Program-made: the position numbers and the translations under genes
Part shown: in pieces, positions 54,501 through 62,859 of the stretch
Layout of the letters: each line of letters begins with the position of its first letter
Position numbering within the stretch: position 1 is the stretch's first letter
The notes under the pieces: generated by a model
Told to the model about the DNA's origin: nothing
What the model saw: the letters and a program-made list of their open reading frames with translations, nothing else
Databases searched by the model: none
Origin: CAWGJF01 sp963715745
Lineage (GTDB): Bacteria > Bacteroidota > Ignavibacteria > Ignavibacteriales > Ignavibacteriaceae
Reading direction: 5' to 3'
DNA length: 64,000 nucleotides
Assembly (NCBI GenBank): GCA_963715745.1
Contig: OY970271.1
Span: 2,666,001 to 2,730,000 of the forward strand

Positions 54501-57318
54501 TGCTCAATATTGCGTCGCCTATTACATGTTTTCTTAGTGCATATATTTTATAAAACAGGTTATAGTTCATATTAGCCCCGGTAGGCCACCAGGTTAAGCT
54601 AACGCTTCCCCAAAATCCAATTGCACCTTTATCCGGTATTTTTACAAAATCTTCACCAAATGATTCAGAATTATCAAAATGGGCTGTATAACAAGTTATA
54701 CTTGAAATAAATGGAAGTCGGTCTCCATTTGTCAGTTCCGGGATATCATCTTTCGTAAAGATCAGATCCCACTGCGCTCCGCCACCGTGTCCGTAATAAC
54801 TAACTACAGTTGCTCCCCTATTAATTTCCTCTCTCATTCTGGGTCCAGAACCATAAAATGCTGTGTCCTGAGGTTCAGGATAGTTGAAAACTTTTGTTGC
54901 ATGAATTCCATTTGGTATTAATATATCAGTTTCAAGAAGTTTGGCATAGTCATTAAATCTCAGTCGCAGTTGATCCGCATAACTCAATCCGGAAGCCAAT
55001 AGAATTGCATTTTGTTTCCATGGTTTTGAATTATCAATCGGATAATTAATAATTTTATCCAGGAGAATACTTGCTTCCTCTAAAGTTTCACAAGGAAGCC
55101 GACCAATTGCCATATCCGGTTTTTTATCATTACCTGCAACCATTACAATCGAATTATCGCTTGGAAGCTGACCAAACTCTGTTCCGTGAAAAGGAATTGA
55201 AGGTATAAAGTTGGGTCGACTGGTAGGAAAAACTTTTCTGTAATCATGACTCATATCTCCCATCAAAACAATGTATGCAGGGGCTGGAGGCTGCCAATTT
55301 TCAAACACATATTTTGCAAATTCATTAAGAGCAAATGGGTTTAATAAACCATTGGAAAATTCATTATATATATCAAATATATTTACAATCATAATTCTGG
55401 GATTAGAATAGCCTGATAAATTTGATGCTCTGAAATTCGCTAGCTGTTCCGCGGCACTTTGAAATAACGGATGATAAACAATAATATAATCAGCAGCATT
55501 ATTTGGATTTCTTAAATCAGAGGGATTTAAATTATGAATTATTGAATCTGGTGACTGAAAATAATCATCTGCAACACAGTAATAATCCGTCTGCACTGAT
55601 ACTGTATCTAAGAAAGTTACACTTTTATCCTGATCGTTAGAAATGTATGGATTTGCAATTAATTCTCCCCTACTTGGAATATAAACTTTCATATTATCTC
55701 TTAACCAATTAAAGAGATAATATTTATTGTCGTTATAATTATTTGGCGGGCTTGTAAAAAAATAATAATTAGGAAAAGTTCTGTTCCATCGCCAATAATC
55801 AAATTCTATGTAATCCACTAAAATAAAATCACTTTGTGCTGTATCACAAATATCCCCATAAGTATTAATTTCGAATTTTTGCTGGTCTGAATTGATACGT
55901 ATCGTATCACCACTAGATATAGTACCTAAATAAAAAGATTTTTCAAATACGGCCGATTCTTGATCATTCCATTTCTCGACTCCCAAAGTTTTTGTATTAA
56001 GTTTAATTGTAGCACTATGTCCGTTTGGAGGATTACATCTGGTAGTGGTAAGACCATGTAAACCCACTCTTATATTAGCATCAGCTATATTTGGATTTCT
56101 TCGATAAGCGATACTATCTTGTATCCAGTAGATAAAATCATGAAAAGGGGTTCTGTTTCTTGCTTCTGCATAACCCCAATACCAATAATCTCTATGATCG
56201 TTTATTGCATGACCTAATTGATTATATATTAAATCCTTTTCCCATCGCAAAGTTTCAATGGTACTGGTTATAAATGGCGAAGAGCCTGATGGAAATCCAT
56301 TAATGTATTTATAATAATTTAATGAATCAGCCTGGTAAGAAAACCAATAAACATTACTGAGATTATATATGTTCATCCGAGTGTAAGCGTCTGCTGGTGA
56401 TGGAAGACCACCAACAAATTGAAAATAGTCCCCTGAATTAAATATATCATCATTGTTAACATCAACAACATCAATTGGAATTGAGTTACCTTCATTAAAT
56501 AATTCTAAATTCATATCCTGTATTCCGCCGTTTGGAGGAACCCCAGCATTTATTAGCATGTCATAAGTTATTCTATAAACACCTTTTTTCTTTAAATATA
56601 TTTTAAAATAATCTTTATTAGGATTGTACCAATATCCTGTACCTGCAGATGGAGAATCTTTTCCTGGTTCTATTTCTATCCAATTTTTTGCAAACTTGTA
56701 ATTTACTACACTGGTTCTAAGAAAATTATCTGTCATTGGGTCTTGAACAGTAGAGCTTACACCTGGTAAAATTTTACTGAATTCAATTCTGACTTTAATT
56801 GAAGTATTAAAAATAAGTTCCCGGCTGACTGGATTATATTGATAAGGTGAAATGCTGATCCCTGCAACGTGTGCATAACGAACAATGTAATCATCAATAA
56901 TAACAGGAGATGCTGGAAATAAATTATTTGAGTTGTAAATTGACTGATCATAATTTAACCAGCTAAAAGGTTGATTCAGGGAATCTGGTGTAGGAATAAT
57001 AATTTTATTCTGAAATTTTTGCTGAGTAATGTTTAAAATTTTGAATGATGGATTTGCATAGTGAGGAATTCCAATTTGCAAATGAACTTCCGGTAGCCTT
57101 GGCTGTCCTGGTTCACGGTAATCAATTTCTTTCCCTCGAATTAATTGATACCTATCACCATTAATTAACGTATCAACAATTAAATATTCATTTTCAAAAT
57201 TAAATTCTAAAATAATATGATCATTAGTCGATTCAAGTATTTTATAACCTTGTCCGGAAAGATTGATGAAAAAAATCAGGCTAAAAAATAAGCTGCAAAG
57301 AACGGGATTAATTCTCAT
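51598..57318 (-). CDS. Giant T9SS-exported C25 (gingipain-family) peptidase
   Basis: A 1906-residue exported protein with a signal peptide (VLCSLFFSLIFFINLSGQG). The N-terminal ~600 residues resemble PorU's. The C25 peptidase domain (about 612-985) carries His844 (SYYGHGGGAQW) and Cys876 (SSITCYTAHFDN). A CARDB-type adhesion domain follows near 1000-1095 (VLVSINITNYGTSFPNDSVT). Further beta-rich and propeller-like regions come next, and a type A sorting domain at the C-terminus (from NYPNPFKNITHFTFQLQG, with WDGKDQDGDQ). It is either cargo of the T9SS or a second sortase-like enzyme. It is not next to a porV gene. Confidence 0.83.
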   Translation of the reverse strand: MRINPVLCSLFFSLIFFINLSGQGYKILESTNDHIILEFNFENEYLIVDTLINGDRYQLIRGKEIDYREPGQPRLPEVHLQIGIPHYANPSFKILNITQQKFQNKIIIPTPDSLNQPFSWLNYDQSIYNSNNLFPASPVIIDDYIVRYAHVAGISISPYQYNPVSRELIFNTSIKVRIEFSKILPGVSSTVQDPMTDNFLRTSVVNYKFAKNWIEIEPGKDSPSAGTGYWYNPNKDYFKIYLKKKGVYRITYDMLINAGVPPNGGIQDMNLELFNEGNSIPIDVVDVNNDDIFNSGDYFQFVGGLPSPADAYTRMNIYNLSNVYWFSYQADSLNYYKYINGFPSGSSPFITSTIETLRWEKDLIYNQLGHAINDHRDYWYWGYAEARNRTPFHDFIYWIQDSIAYRRNPNIADANIRVGLHGLTTTRCNPPNGHSATIKLNTKTLGVEKWNDQESAVFEKSFYLGTISSGDTIRINSDQQKFEINTYGDICDTAQSDFILVDYIEFDYWRWNRTFPNYYFFTSPPNNYNDNKYYLFNWLRDNMKVYIPSRGELIANPYISNDQDKSVTFLDTVSVQTDYYCVADDYFQSPDSIIHNLNPSDLRNPNNAADYIIVYHPLFQSAAEQLANFRASNLSGYSNPRIMIVNIFDIYNEFSNGLLNPFALNEFAKYVFENWQPPAPAYIVLMGDMSHDYRKVFPTSRPNFIPSIPFHGTEFGQLPSDNSIVMVAGNDKKPDMAIGRLPCETLEEASILLDKIINYPIDNSKPWKQNAILLASGLSYADQLRLRFNDYAKLLETDILIPNGIHATKVFNYPEPQDTAFYGSGPRMREEINRGATVVSYYGHGGGAQWDLIFTKDDIPELTNGDRLPFISSITCYTAHFDNSESFGEDFVKIPDKGAIGFWGSVSLTWWPTGANMNYNLFYKIYALRKHVIGDAILSTLNSAGFDQMIPQIVYLGDPGLELAIPTLPDFTINSSDITISPENPLNGDTVLVSINITNYGTSFPNDSVTVELFKNSQDTSNLIGEMKLGNFGENASVTMEWVPQSAGLFTLIARVNEKDIIEEPDHSDNIASRAFTVFDFGRPNIVKPVNGYFSNNDTIDFVISDIGIYFNRNLNYVIQINDSQNFDSISVLVQSPVLNPVEGIVRWKINSLNQVEYFWRVIVYDAVDTNTSSLKTFSIKNNNSQGYLAENKQLQLFNLQNINYSDSLHSLILNTELKPPHPDENFLQDSIMFNLSSDSTKPSIFTTDGTYFYYGSVSGYNGGNRSKIYKIGTGLNGTIAGQSYGSIPNLSVFISSNLMYYSGYLYTSTGSLNDLLRINPQNGDTIRISIIDTLLLTIPTTLQVGGVLLYSDGNYIYNLAVGTSKYPNRFVLRTFDPSNNWRKVGEDIVFNGTIIPRVISFFVINGYLIIYENYNHIDLRRYRLSDGVFEEQWRYNTSQKDYFAITYDHENNFVYFNTFRPGSTPYTPGFYKYSGTYKDAHGEIISQDIGPASEWFNLNFNLDQTNSEGTYKAYLLGKNVTSGSWETLDTLSQPDILLNDIDAKKYDYLKLDFSLTDSSFGASEPMKFNSLQVNYEYLPEITMIPSDMSFAPDSIDRGLDVNMKLKVRNIGYINADTVKIDFYENEGDSVLFSKYISLQPDSEKTVENIISTNNVVFDTKIKAVAKSFPEEYFTFNNLIENSFYVIRDTIRPKFDITFDGQNIINGDIVSANPEVVITLEDNSPLPLDTSYFTLVHTDTSGTYILHFSDPELQYSYNPYPNSKATIIWHPRLYNDEHTLEILAKDASGNFFDSTSYRINFNVFSEDGINQVYNYPNPFKNITHFTFQLQGQLPDEFLIKVYTVAGRLIRDIVIPTSELRLGFNKYYWDGKDQDGDQISNGVYLYKVIAKFPDKTKTVTQKLAKVE

Positions 57319-57505
57319 TTTTCTCCACTAAACATTGAAAATTTAACTCAACTTAGATTTTTATAAACATTTAGGCAAGGGCAAAAAAGGCACATAAACA
57401 GTGAGATTTTAATTTAATTTTACTGGCAATTTCAATCTATCTTAAGAACTAAAAATAAATTTGCAACATTAGAAATAGTCAGAATAAAATAAAGACCTAG
57501 TTTAT

Positions 57506-58081
57506 TTAGATATTACCTTTATTACTTATGACAATTGGAATTGTTCTTAATAGAATTTTAATATCACTTAAAAAAGATTCCTTACTGTAATATTCACATT
57601 CCATTTCAACCCGTGCTTCAGGAGTAAGCATCTGTCTTCCATTAATTTGTGAGATACCAGTTATGCCAGGTACGTAATTAAATATTTGTCTCTGTTTTTC
57701 GGAATATTTTGAAGTAATAGAAGGAACTTCAGGGCGTGGACCAATTATGCTCATTTCACCTTTTAATACATTAATCGCCTGAGGAATTTCATCAATACTA
57801 GTTCTTCGTAAAAATCTTCCAACACGTGTTATCCTGGGATCTTGCTTTTGGGTTAATTCAGGTCCGATAGATAAAGCATTATCTACCATTCCTCTGAATT
57901 TAAACATTTTAAATTGTTTGCCTTTATAGCCAGATCTAGAATGGACAAAAAAAACCGGACCTTTGGAATCCAGCTTGATTGCAATCATAATTGGTATTGT
58001 TATAGGAAGAGTCAGAACTAAAATAATGACACTGAAAATGATATCAGTGAATCGCTTGATGAAGCTTCCCTGTTTTCCCAT
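57506..58081 (-). CDS. Bacterial sugar transferase (PglC-like phosphoglycosyl transferase)
   Basis: A 191-residue monotopic phosphoglycosyl transferase. After one membrane-dipping helix (DIIFSVIILVLTLPITIPIM) come FKMFKFRGMVDNAL near 57-70 and the catalytic Asp-Glu dyad in RRTSIDEIPQAINVLKGEMS near 92-111, then IIGPRPEVP. It is the short PglC/WcaJ-core form. It transfers a sugar phosphate to undecaprenyl phosphate, starting a glycan. It lies 18 bases downstream of the DegT aminotransferase, whose product is often the transferred bacillosamine-like sugar. Confidence 0.93.
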   Translation of the reverse strand: MGKQGSFIKRFTDIIFSVIILVLTLPITIPIMIAIKLDSKGPVFFVHSRSGYKGKQFKMFKFRGMVDNALSIGPELTQKQDPRITRVGRFLRRTSIDEIPQAINVLKGEMSIIGPRPEVPSITSKYSEKQRQIFNYVPGITGISQINGRQMLTPEARVEMECEYYSKESFLSDIKILLRTIPIVISNKGNI

Positions 58082-58099
58082 TTTGACAATAGATTGGAT

Positions 58100-59260
58100 T
58101 TATTTCTTTGCTTTTGAAAGTATATCTGTGAGCACATTAATTACACGATTAACATGTTCATCATTCATTCCGGGATAAATCGGAAGTGAAAGAAGTCGTG
58201 GAAATACAGAAGATGCAACCGGAAAATTATCATCATTAAGATTAAAGGTTTGACTATAAAATAAGTGTTGATGAACCGGCATAAAGTGAACACCAACTCC
58301 AATATTTTTTTGTCTCAGTTCATCAATAATCTGGGCCCGGTTTTTATTCAGCATATTTAGATTTAATCTGATAGGAAATAAATGCCAGGAAGATTCCCGA
58401 TCAGACTTAATTGTATGAAGCTGAATTGTATCCAGATCTTTAAGTGCTTCAGTGTACATTTTAGAAATTCTTTTACGAGATTCCCACATAGCATCGACTT
58501 TTTTAAGCTGAGGCAATCCTAATGAAGCTTGCAAATCTGTAAAATTATATTTGTATCCAGGGGCAACAACTTCATAATACCAGGAACCTGACTCACTATA
58601 TCTTTTCCAAGCATCCCGGTTTATTCCATGTAATCTCATAATTGCAGTTCTTTCTGCAATTTCTTCATTGTTTGTACAAATCATTCCTCCTTCACCGGTT
58701 GAAAGAGTTTTAGTTGCATAAAAACTAAAACAAGTTACATCCGAAATAGTGCCTACCTTTTTTCCTTTGTAAATTGCAGGCAATGAATGAGCTGCATCTT
58801 CCAAAACTTTTAAGTTATAATGATCTGCTAATTCCTGAATTTCATCCATATCACATGGCTGACCGCCATAGTGAACAGGTATAATTGCTTTTGTTTTAGG
58901 AGTTATGGCTTTTTCAATTTCTTTTAGCGAAATATTTAAGGTGTCTTCTGCAACATCGATAATCACAGGCTTTGCACCAAAATAACAGACAATTTCTGCA
59001 GTTGCCGGGAATGTCATGGTGGGAACAATAACCTCATCACCTGCTTTAATTCCAAATGCCTCTAAAGCAAGATGACCAGCTGCAGTCCAAGAACTAACAG
59101 CAACAGATTTCCTGCTGCCTATATATTTATTGAATTCATTTTCAAATCGGATAGTCTTAGGACCCATGCTTAACCAACCAGAGCGGACGGTATCAACAAT
59201 TTCATTGACTTCGTCTTCCGAAATGAATGGTTTATGAAATAACAGGAAATCTTTATTCAT
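58100..59260 (-). CDS. DegT/DnrJ/EryC1/StrS-family sugar aminotransferase
   Basis: A PLP-dependent aminotransferase of about 386 residues. SVAVSSWTAAGHLALEAFG near 51-70, DEVIVPTMTFPATAEIV near 78-94, LEDAAHSLPAIYKGKKVG near 155-172 and the PLP-lysine in SFYATKTLSTGEGG near 180-193 are family motifs. It makes 4-amino or 3-amino sugars from keto sugars. The ATG at 59260 is preferred over TTG at 59266. Its place just upstream of the PglC-like gene fits a di-N-acetylbacillosamine-type pathway (inference). Confidence 0.9.
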   Translation of the reverse strand: MNKDFLLFHKPFISEDEVNEIVDTVRSGWLSMGPKTIRFENEFNKYIGSRKSVAVSSWTAAGHLALEAFGIKAGDEVIVPTMTFPATAEIVCYFGAKPVIIDVAEDTLNISLKEIEKAITPKTKAIIPVHYGGQPCDMDEIQELADHYNLKVLEDAAHSLPAIYKGKKVGTISDVTCFSFYATKTLSTGEGGMICTNNEEIAERTAIMRLHGINRDAWKRYSESGSWYYEVVAPGYKYNFTDLQASLGLPQLKKVDAMWESRKRISKMYTEALKDLDTIQLHTIKSDRESSWHLFPIRLNLNMLNKNRAQIIDELRQKNIGVGVHFMPVHQHLFYSQTFNLNDDNFPVASSVFPRLLSLPIYPGMNDEHVNRVINVLTDILSKAKK

Positions 59261-59457
59261 AGGCAAATGTTTGAATCAAAAATAAGAATTTAAGTAAGAA
59301 CTTTCCAAATTAGTTTTTGCCTTAAAAAGTAATTTGCAAAATATGTTATTTTATCCAGAAATAAAATCTAAAATTTTGTATTTTTTGCCAATGTGACAAA
59401 TATTTTAACCATTTATGGAATAATCAAAATAAACTCAGCTTCAAATATAATCAGAGC

Positions 59458-60603
59458 TTAGATAATTAACTCAATATTATCATTGAGAAACTCTAATACT
59501 TTGGAATTATCTTTAATATCTGTTGGCAAATTAACTACCCTTTCTGATATTCTTACCGCAACTGGAAAATTCTCCTGATTATAATCCCACCTATTTAAAT
59601 TATCTTTTACAGGATAGATTGGGGAAAAAAACCAATCACCAAAAATCAACCATTTTTTTTTTGCCATTTCAAAAAATAGTTTTCTATCAGATACTAAAAC
59701 CGGATATTTTAAAAACAAATGATTATCGAAATACTTTTCAACAACATATTTTTTCCCATTCATTTTAAGAAACTTAGTATAATCTATAGCATTTTTTTTT
59801 CTAAGCATATTTAGTTCATCAAGACTTTCTAAACTTTTTAAACCAGCTTTCACTTGTATTGTTGAAATATCTTTAAAAAAATCAGCAGGCATTTTTAAAT
59901 CTGATATTTCAGTTCCTTGAGTAGAACCAATAATAAGATTCTTTCTACTTAGGAATCTGTAAAATGAAACTAAAAAATTATATGTGAATCGATTAATAAA
60001 ATATTTTTGAAATACTAGTAAAGTTTTTAAAATAATCTGATCATTTATAGATGGTTTTACTTTATCTTTCTCCTGATTTTGAACCTGCTTCAATAATGAA
60101 TTATTATTTACAACTAAAAATCCTCCAATTCCTGTCGAGAATGGTTTATTCCATTGAGTTGAATAAAACGCAGCATTACAATAGGAACCATTTGGCTTTC
60201 CATTATAGTATCCACCAAATCCGTGTGTGCAATCCTCGATGGTGTATAAATTTTTTGATTTTGCAATTTCAATTATTTGCTCAATATCTGATGAAAGTCC
60301 AAAAGTATTCTGACAAATGATAACTTTTGTTTTTTTGTTTATAGCTTTTTTAATTTCACTAATATCGGAGTTGTAAGTTTGATCGGAAATATCTACATAA
60401 ACAGGTCTGGCACCAAGATACATAATTGCGTTTGGTACAACTACACATGTAAAAGCAGGAAGAATTACTTCATCATCTTTACCAACACCCATAGCTTTTA
60501 AAATTGCAAAGAGGGCTACCCTTCCTTTCCAATAAAGAAAAATATTTTCAGGATTTGTATCTAGCTTTGAGGCAATTGCTTCTTTATATTTTTGACTAAG
60601 CAT
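59458..60603 (-). CDS. DegT-type aminotransferase-like protein (second copy)
   Basis: About 381 residues of the same PLP fold: FLYWKGRVALFAILKAMGVG near the N-terminus, DEVILPAFTCVVVPNAIMYL, IEDCTHGFGGYYNGKPNGS near 150 and the PLP-lysine region FYSTQWNKPFSTGIGG. It is distant from the neighbouring copy (58100-59260). The ATG at 60603 is chosen; a TTG at 60618 lies inside the GT2 gene's end. It may act on a different sugar. Confidence 0.82.
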   Translation of the reverse strand: MLSQKYKEAIASKLDTNPENIFLYWKGRVALFAILKAMGVGKDDEVILPAFTCVVVPNAIMYLGARPVYVDISDQTYNSDISEIKKAINKKTKVIICQNTFGLSSDIEQIIEIAKSKNLYTIEDCTHGFGGYYNGKPNGSYCNAAFYSTQWNKPFSTGIGGFLVVNNNSLLKQVQNQEKDKVKPSINDQIILKTLLVFQKYFINRFTYNFLVSFYRFLSRKNLIIGSTQGTEISDLKMPADFFKDISTIQVKAGLKSLESLDELNMLRKKNAIDYTKFLKMNGKKYVVEKYFDNHLFLKYPVLVSDRKLFFEMAKKKWLIFGDWFFSPIYPVKDNLNRWDYNQENFPVAVRISERVVNLPTDIKDNSKVLEFLNDNIELII

Positions 60604-60611
60604 TTTGATAT

Positions 60612-61604
60612 TCAACAAAAAATTTTATCGATCCTAAGTAACCCAAGAAATGAGCCAAACCCGTAAGAAATATGTAATACTATAAAAGTCCAAAACAGAT
60701 GAAAGAAAGATGTTTCATTATCTTTTAACTGCCAGGAAACTATAACCAATAAACATAAATAAGCACCAGCACTGACTAAACTAATAAAAAGAAAACTGGA
60801 TTCGATAATTGAGCCTAATATTGGAAGAATTAAAGAAAGTAAGAATAGAAGTGGGATAAAATGTCTTAAGCTCAATGAATCTAATCTTTTTGTCAAATAA
60901 ACTGTTAATAAATTCCAATAACCTGTTTGAAAATTATTTTTTGCAATACCCCTATAAGTTTCCCTTGCATAATAAGTTGAATAAACATCCGGTATAAGGA
61001 ATATTTTTCCTCCACCTCTTTTTATTCTTTTGTTTAATTCTATATCCTGATCTCTTTCTAAGCGTGTATCATATAAGCCATATTTTTCAAATACTTCTTT
61101 TTTAAAGCAACCAAAAGGGACAGTATCTGCCTCTATAACTTCATTAACTCCAATTCTGAAAAATGAATTTCCGACCCCAAATTTATTACTTAATACTTTC
61201 CTTATTGAATTGGTCTTTGGATTTTTGTTTTTTACATCTGTAACCCAAATAGCCCCAACATTATCAGCATTTAATTTTTTATTCCAATACACCAGCTTTG
61301 AAAGGAAATTTTTTGGATAGACTGAGTGTGCATCTAATCGTACTATAAAATCACCTTTTGCTTCAGCAATTCCCAGATTCATTGCAAAAGGAACTGTTTT
61401 TTTATTATTGTAAAGTAAACGTATATACTCAAATTTTTTATTATAATCTTCAACTATTTTACGCGTATTATCAGAACTAGCACCATCAATAATAAATATT
61501 TCAATTTTTTCTTTCGAATAGTCATTGTTCACAACTGAGTCTAGACAATCAGCAATATATTTCTCTTCATTTCTGCAGGGAATTATTATAGAAACCTTAT
61601 CCAT
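60612..61604 (-). CDS. Family 2 glycosyltransferase with C-terminal membrane helices
   Basis: A 330-residue GT-A enzyme: VSIIIPCRNEEKYIADCLDS near 4-23, IIDGASSDNTRKIV near 38-51, DFIVRLDAHSVYPKNFL near 85-101 (DxD-like DAH) and LERDQDIELNKRIKRGGGK near 197-215 (catalytic ED region). Two to three membrane helices (HFIPLLFLLSLILPILGSII and SAGAYLCLLVIVSWQL) follow, as in succinoglycan-type ExoA-like transferases. It adds a sugar to the lipid-linked glycan in this cluster. It is followed by the DegT-like gene nine bases later. Confidence 0.88.
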   Translation of the reverse strand: MDKVSIIIPCRNEEKYIADCLDSVVNNDYSKEKIEIFIIDGASSDNTRKIVEDYNKKFEYIRLLYNNKKTVPFAMNLGIAEAKGDFIVRLDAHSVYPKNFLSKLVYWNKKLNADNVGAIWVTDVKNKNPKTNSIRKVLSNKFGVGNSFFRIGVNEVIEADTVPFGCFKKEVFEKYGLYDTRLERDQDIELNKRIKRGGGKIFLIPDVYSTYYARETYRGIAKNNFQTGYWNLLTVYLTKRLDSLSLRHFIPLLFLLSLILPILGSIIESSFLFISLVSAGAYLCLLVIVSWQLKDNETSFFHLFWTFIVLHISYGFGSFLGLLRIDKIFC

Positions 61605-61611
61605 TATCCTC

Positions 61612-62106
61612 TTATTCTTCTAAGCCAATTATTTTAATTGGAATCCCTACAGCTTTTGAATTTGCAGGTATATTTTTATTTACAAGTGATAAAGCACCTA
61701 CTACTGAATTTTCTCCGATTGTAATTCCTTCATTACCGGCAATTATTGTAACACGCATACCAACATATGAACCTTTTTTTATATGAATAAAAGAGTGTTT
61801 CTGATTTACACCGTGCAATGCAAAGTAACAACCATAGGATATAGTTACGTTGTCTTCAATAATAGTACTTTGTGGTTCAAGATCATCCAAATAACATTTC
61901 ATTCCGATAAATACATTCTTTCCTATTTTATAACCAACAAACATACGATAAAATAAAATTCTCAAATTTGAATAAGGAATATTTGGGATCAGAACCACGT
62001 TAAAAAATTTTCTTATTGGTTTCCAAAATATTTGCCAAACAGAATTTTTTGCATAGTAAGGAACCGGTTTATTCAAGATTTTAAAAAATAATTCTGCCAG
62101 AGTCAT
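61612..62106 (-). CDS. Hexapeptide-repeat acyltransferase
   Basis: A 164-residue protein with left-handed beta-helix repeats: GKNVFIGMKCYLDDL near 57-71, IIEDNVTISYGCYFALHGV near 77-95 and ITIGENSVVGALSLVNKNIP near 125-144. It is an O- or N-acetyltransferase of the LbH fold, probably decorating the glycan. The family's histidine may lie in FALHGVNQKHSFIH. It sits seven bases upstream of the GT2 gene. Confidence 0.85.
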   Translation of the reverse strand: MTLAELFFKILNKPVPYYAKNSVWQIFWKPIRKFFNVVLIPNIPYSNLRILFYRMFVGYKIGKNVFIGMKCYLDDLEPQSTIIEDNVTISYGCYFALHGVNQKHSFIHIKKGSYVGMRVTIIAGNEGITIGENSVVGALSLVNKNIPANSKAVGIPIKIIGLEE

Positions 62107-62142
62107 AGAAAAAATTAATTAAATTATAAATCAAATTTTTAT

Positions 62143-62859
62143 TTAATTACTCGATTCTTTTTTTACAAAAAAGATAAATTGTCCACAAAACATTAGCTTT
62201 GTAGCATTAACATTTAAAGTAGATATCCTGAATAATTTTCCGATAATAAATATCAAAAAATTAAATGGGGATTCATTCTTCCAAAAGATATTAAAAAATC
62301 TAGGACTCTTTAATATTCTTCTCAAAATTAGTGTGAAGGAATCAATTCCAGCTCTTAAATGTAAGAGTTTAAGTTTTGCATCATTTAATAATGTGTAAAA
62401 GCCAAATGGAGTATAATTCCAATAGCTGTATGAATGAAATGGTTCAAGGTGAGAAGTTGAACCTATTAAATACCCTCCCGGCTTTAAAACCCTCTTAACT
62501 TCTGCCAGCAAATCCCTTGGTTTTTTGACATGTTCAAAAACTTGCCGGCAATAAACCAGGTCAAAATTATTATCTTCAAATGGTATATCAATACCATTGA
62601 ATGTTATGAACTTCTCACTACTCATTGTCCTACTCATAACCTCGGGAGAATTTTCTATATCAATTCCATACCATTCTAGTTTACTATTTAGCTTTTTAAA
62701 ATAATTTAGTGATTCACCGCTTCCACAGCCTAAATCTAATATTGTATATGGTTTATCTATATCAGATAATTTCAATACTCTTTCAAGATAATATTCCAGC
62801 GTAACCTGTCTGGAATGATCCAATGGAATATAATTTTTTAATACTTCTTTCAGTAACAT
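62143..62859 (-). CDS. SAM-dependent methyltransferase (class I)
   Basis: A 238-residue methyltransferase. The SAM-binding motif is YTILDLGCGSGESLNYF near 38-54, with IPFEDNNFDLVYCRQVFEHV near 92-111 and RVLKPGGYLIGSTSH near 124-138. The C-terminal half lacks a recognisable pattern. It may methylate a sugar or act on a lipid carrier; position within the glycan cluster is the only clue. It starts right after the frame-repaired stop of the upstream glycosyltransferase (TAAATG). Confidence 0.88.
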   Translation of the reverse strand: MLLKEVLKNYIPLDHSRQVTLEYYLERVLKLSDIDKPYTILDLGCGSGESLNYFKKLNSKLEWYGIDIENSPEVMSRTMSSEKFITFNGIDIPFEDNNFDLVYCRQVFEHVKKPRDLLAEVKRVLKPGGYLIGSTSHLEPFHSYSYWNYTPFGFYTLLNDAKLKLLHLRAGIDSFTLILRRILKSPRFFNIFWKNESPFNFLIFIIGKLFRISTLNVNATKLMFCGQFIFFVKKESSN

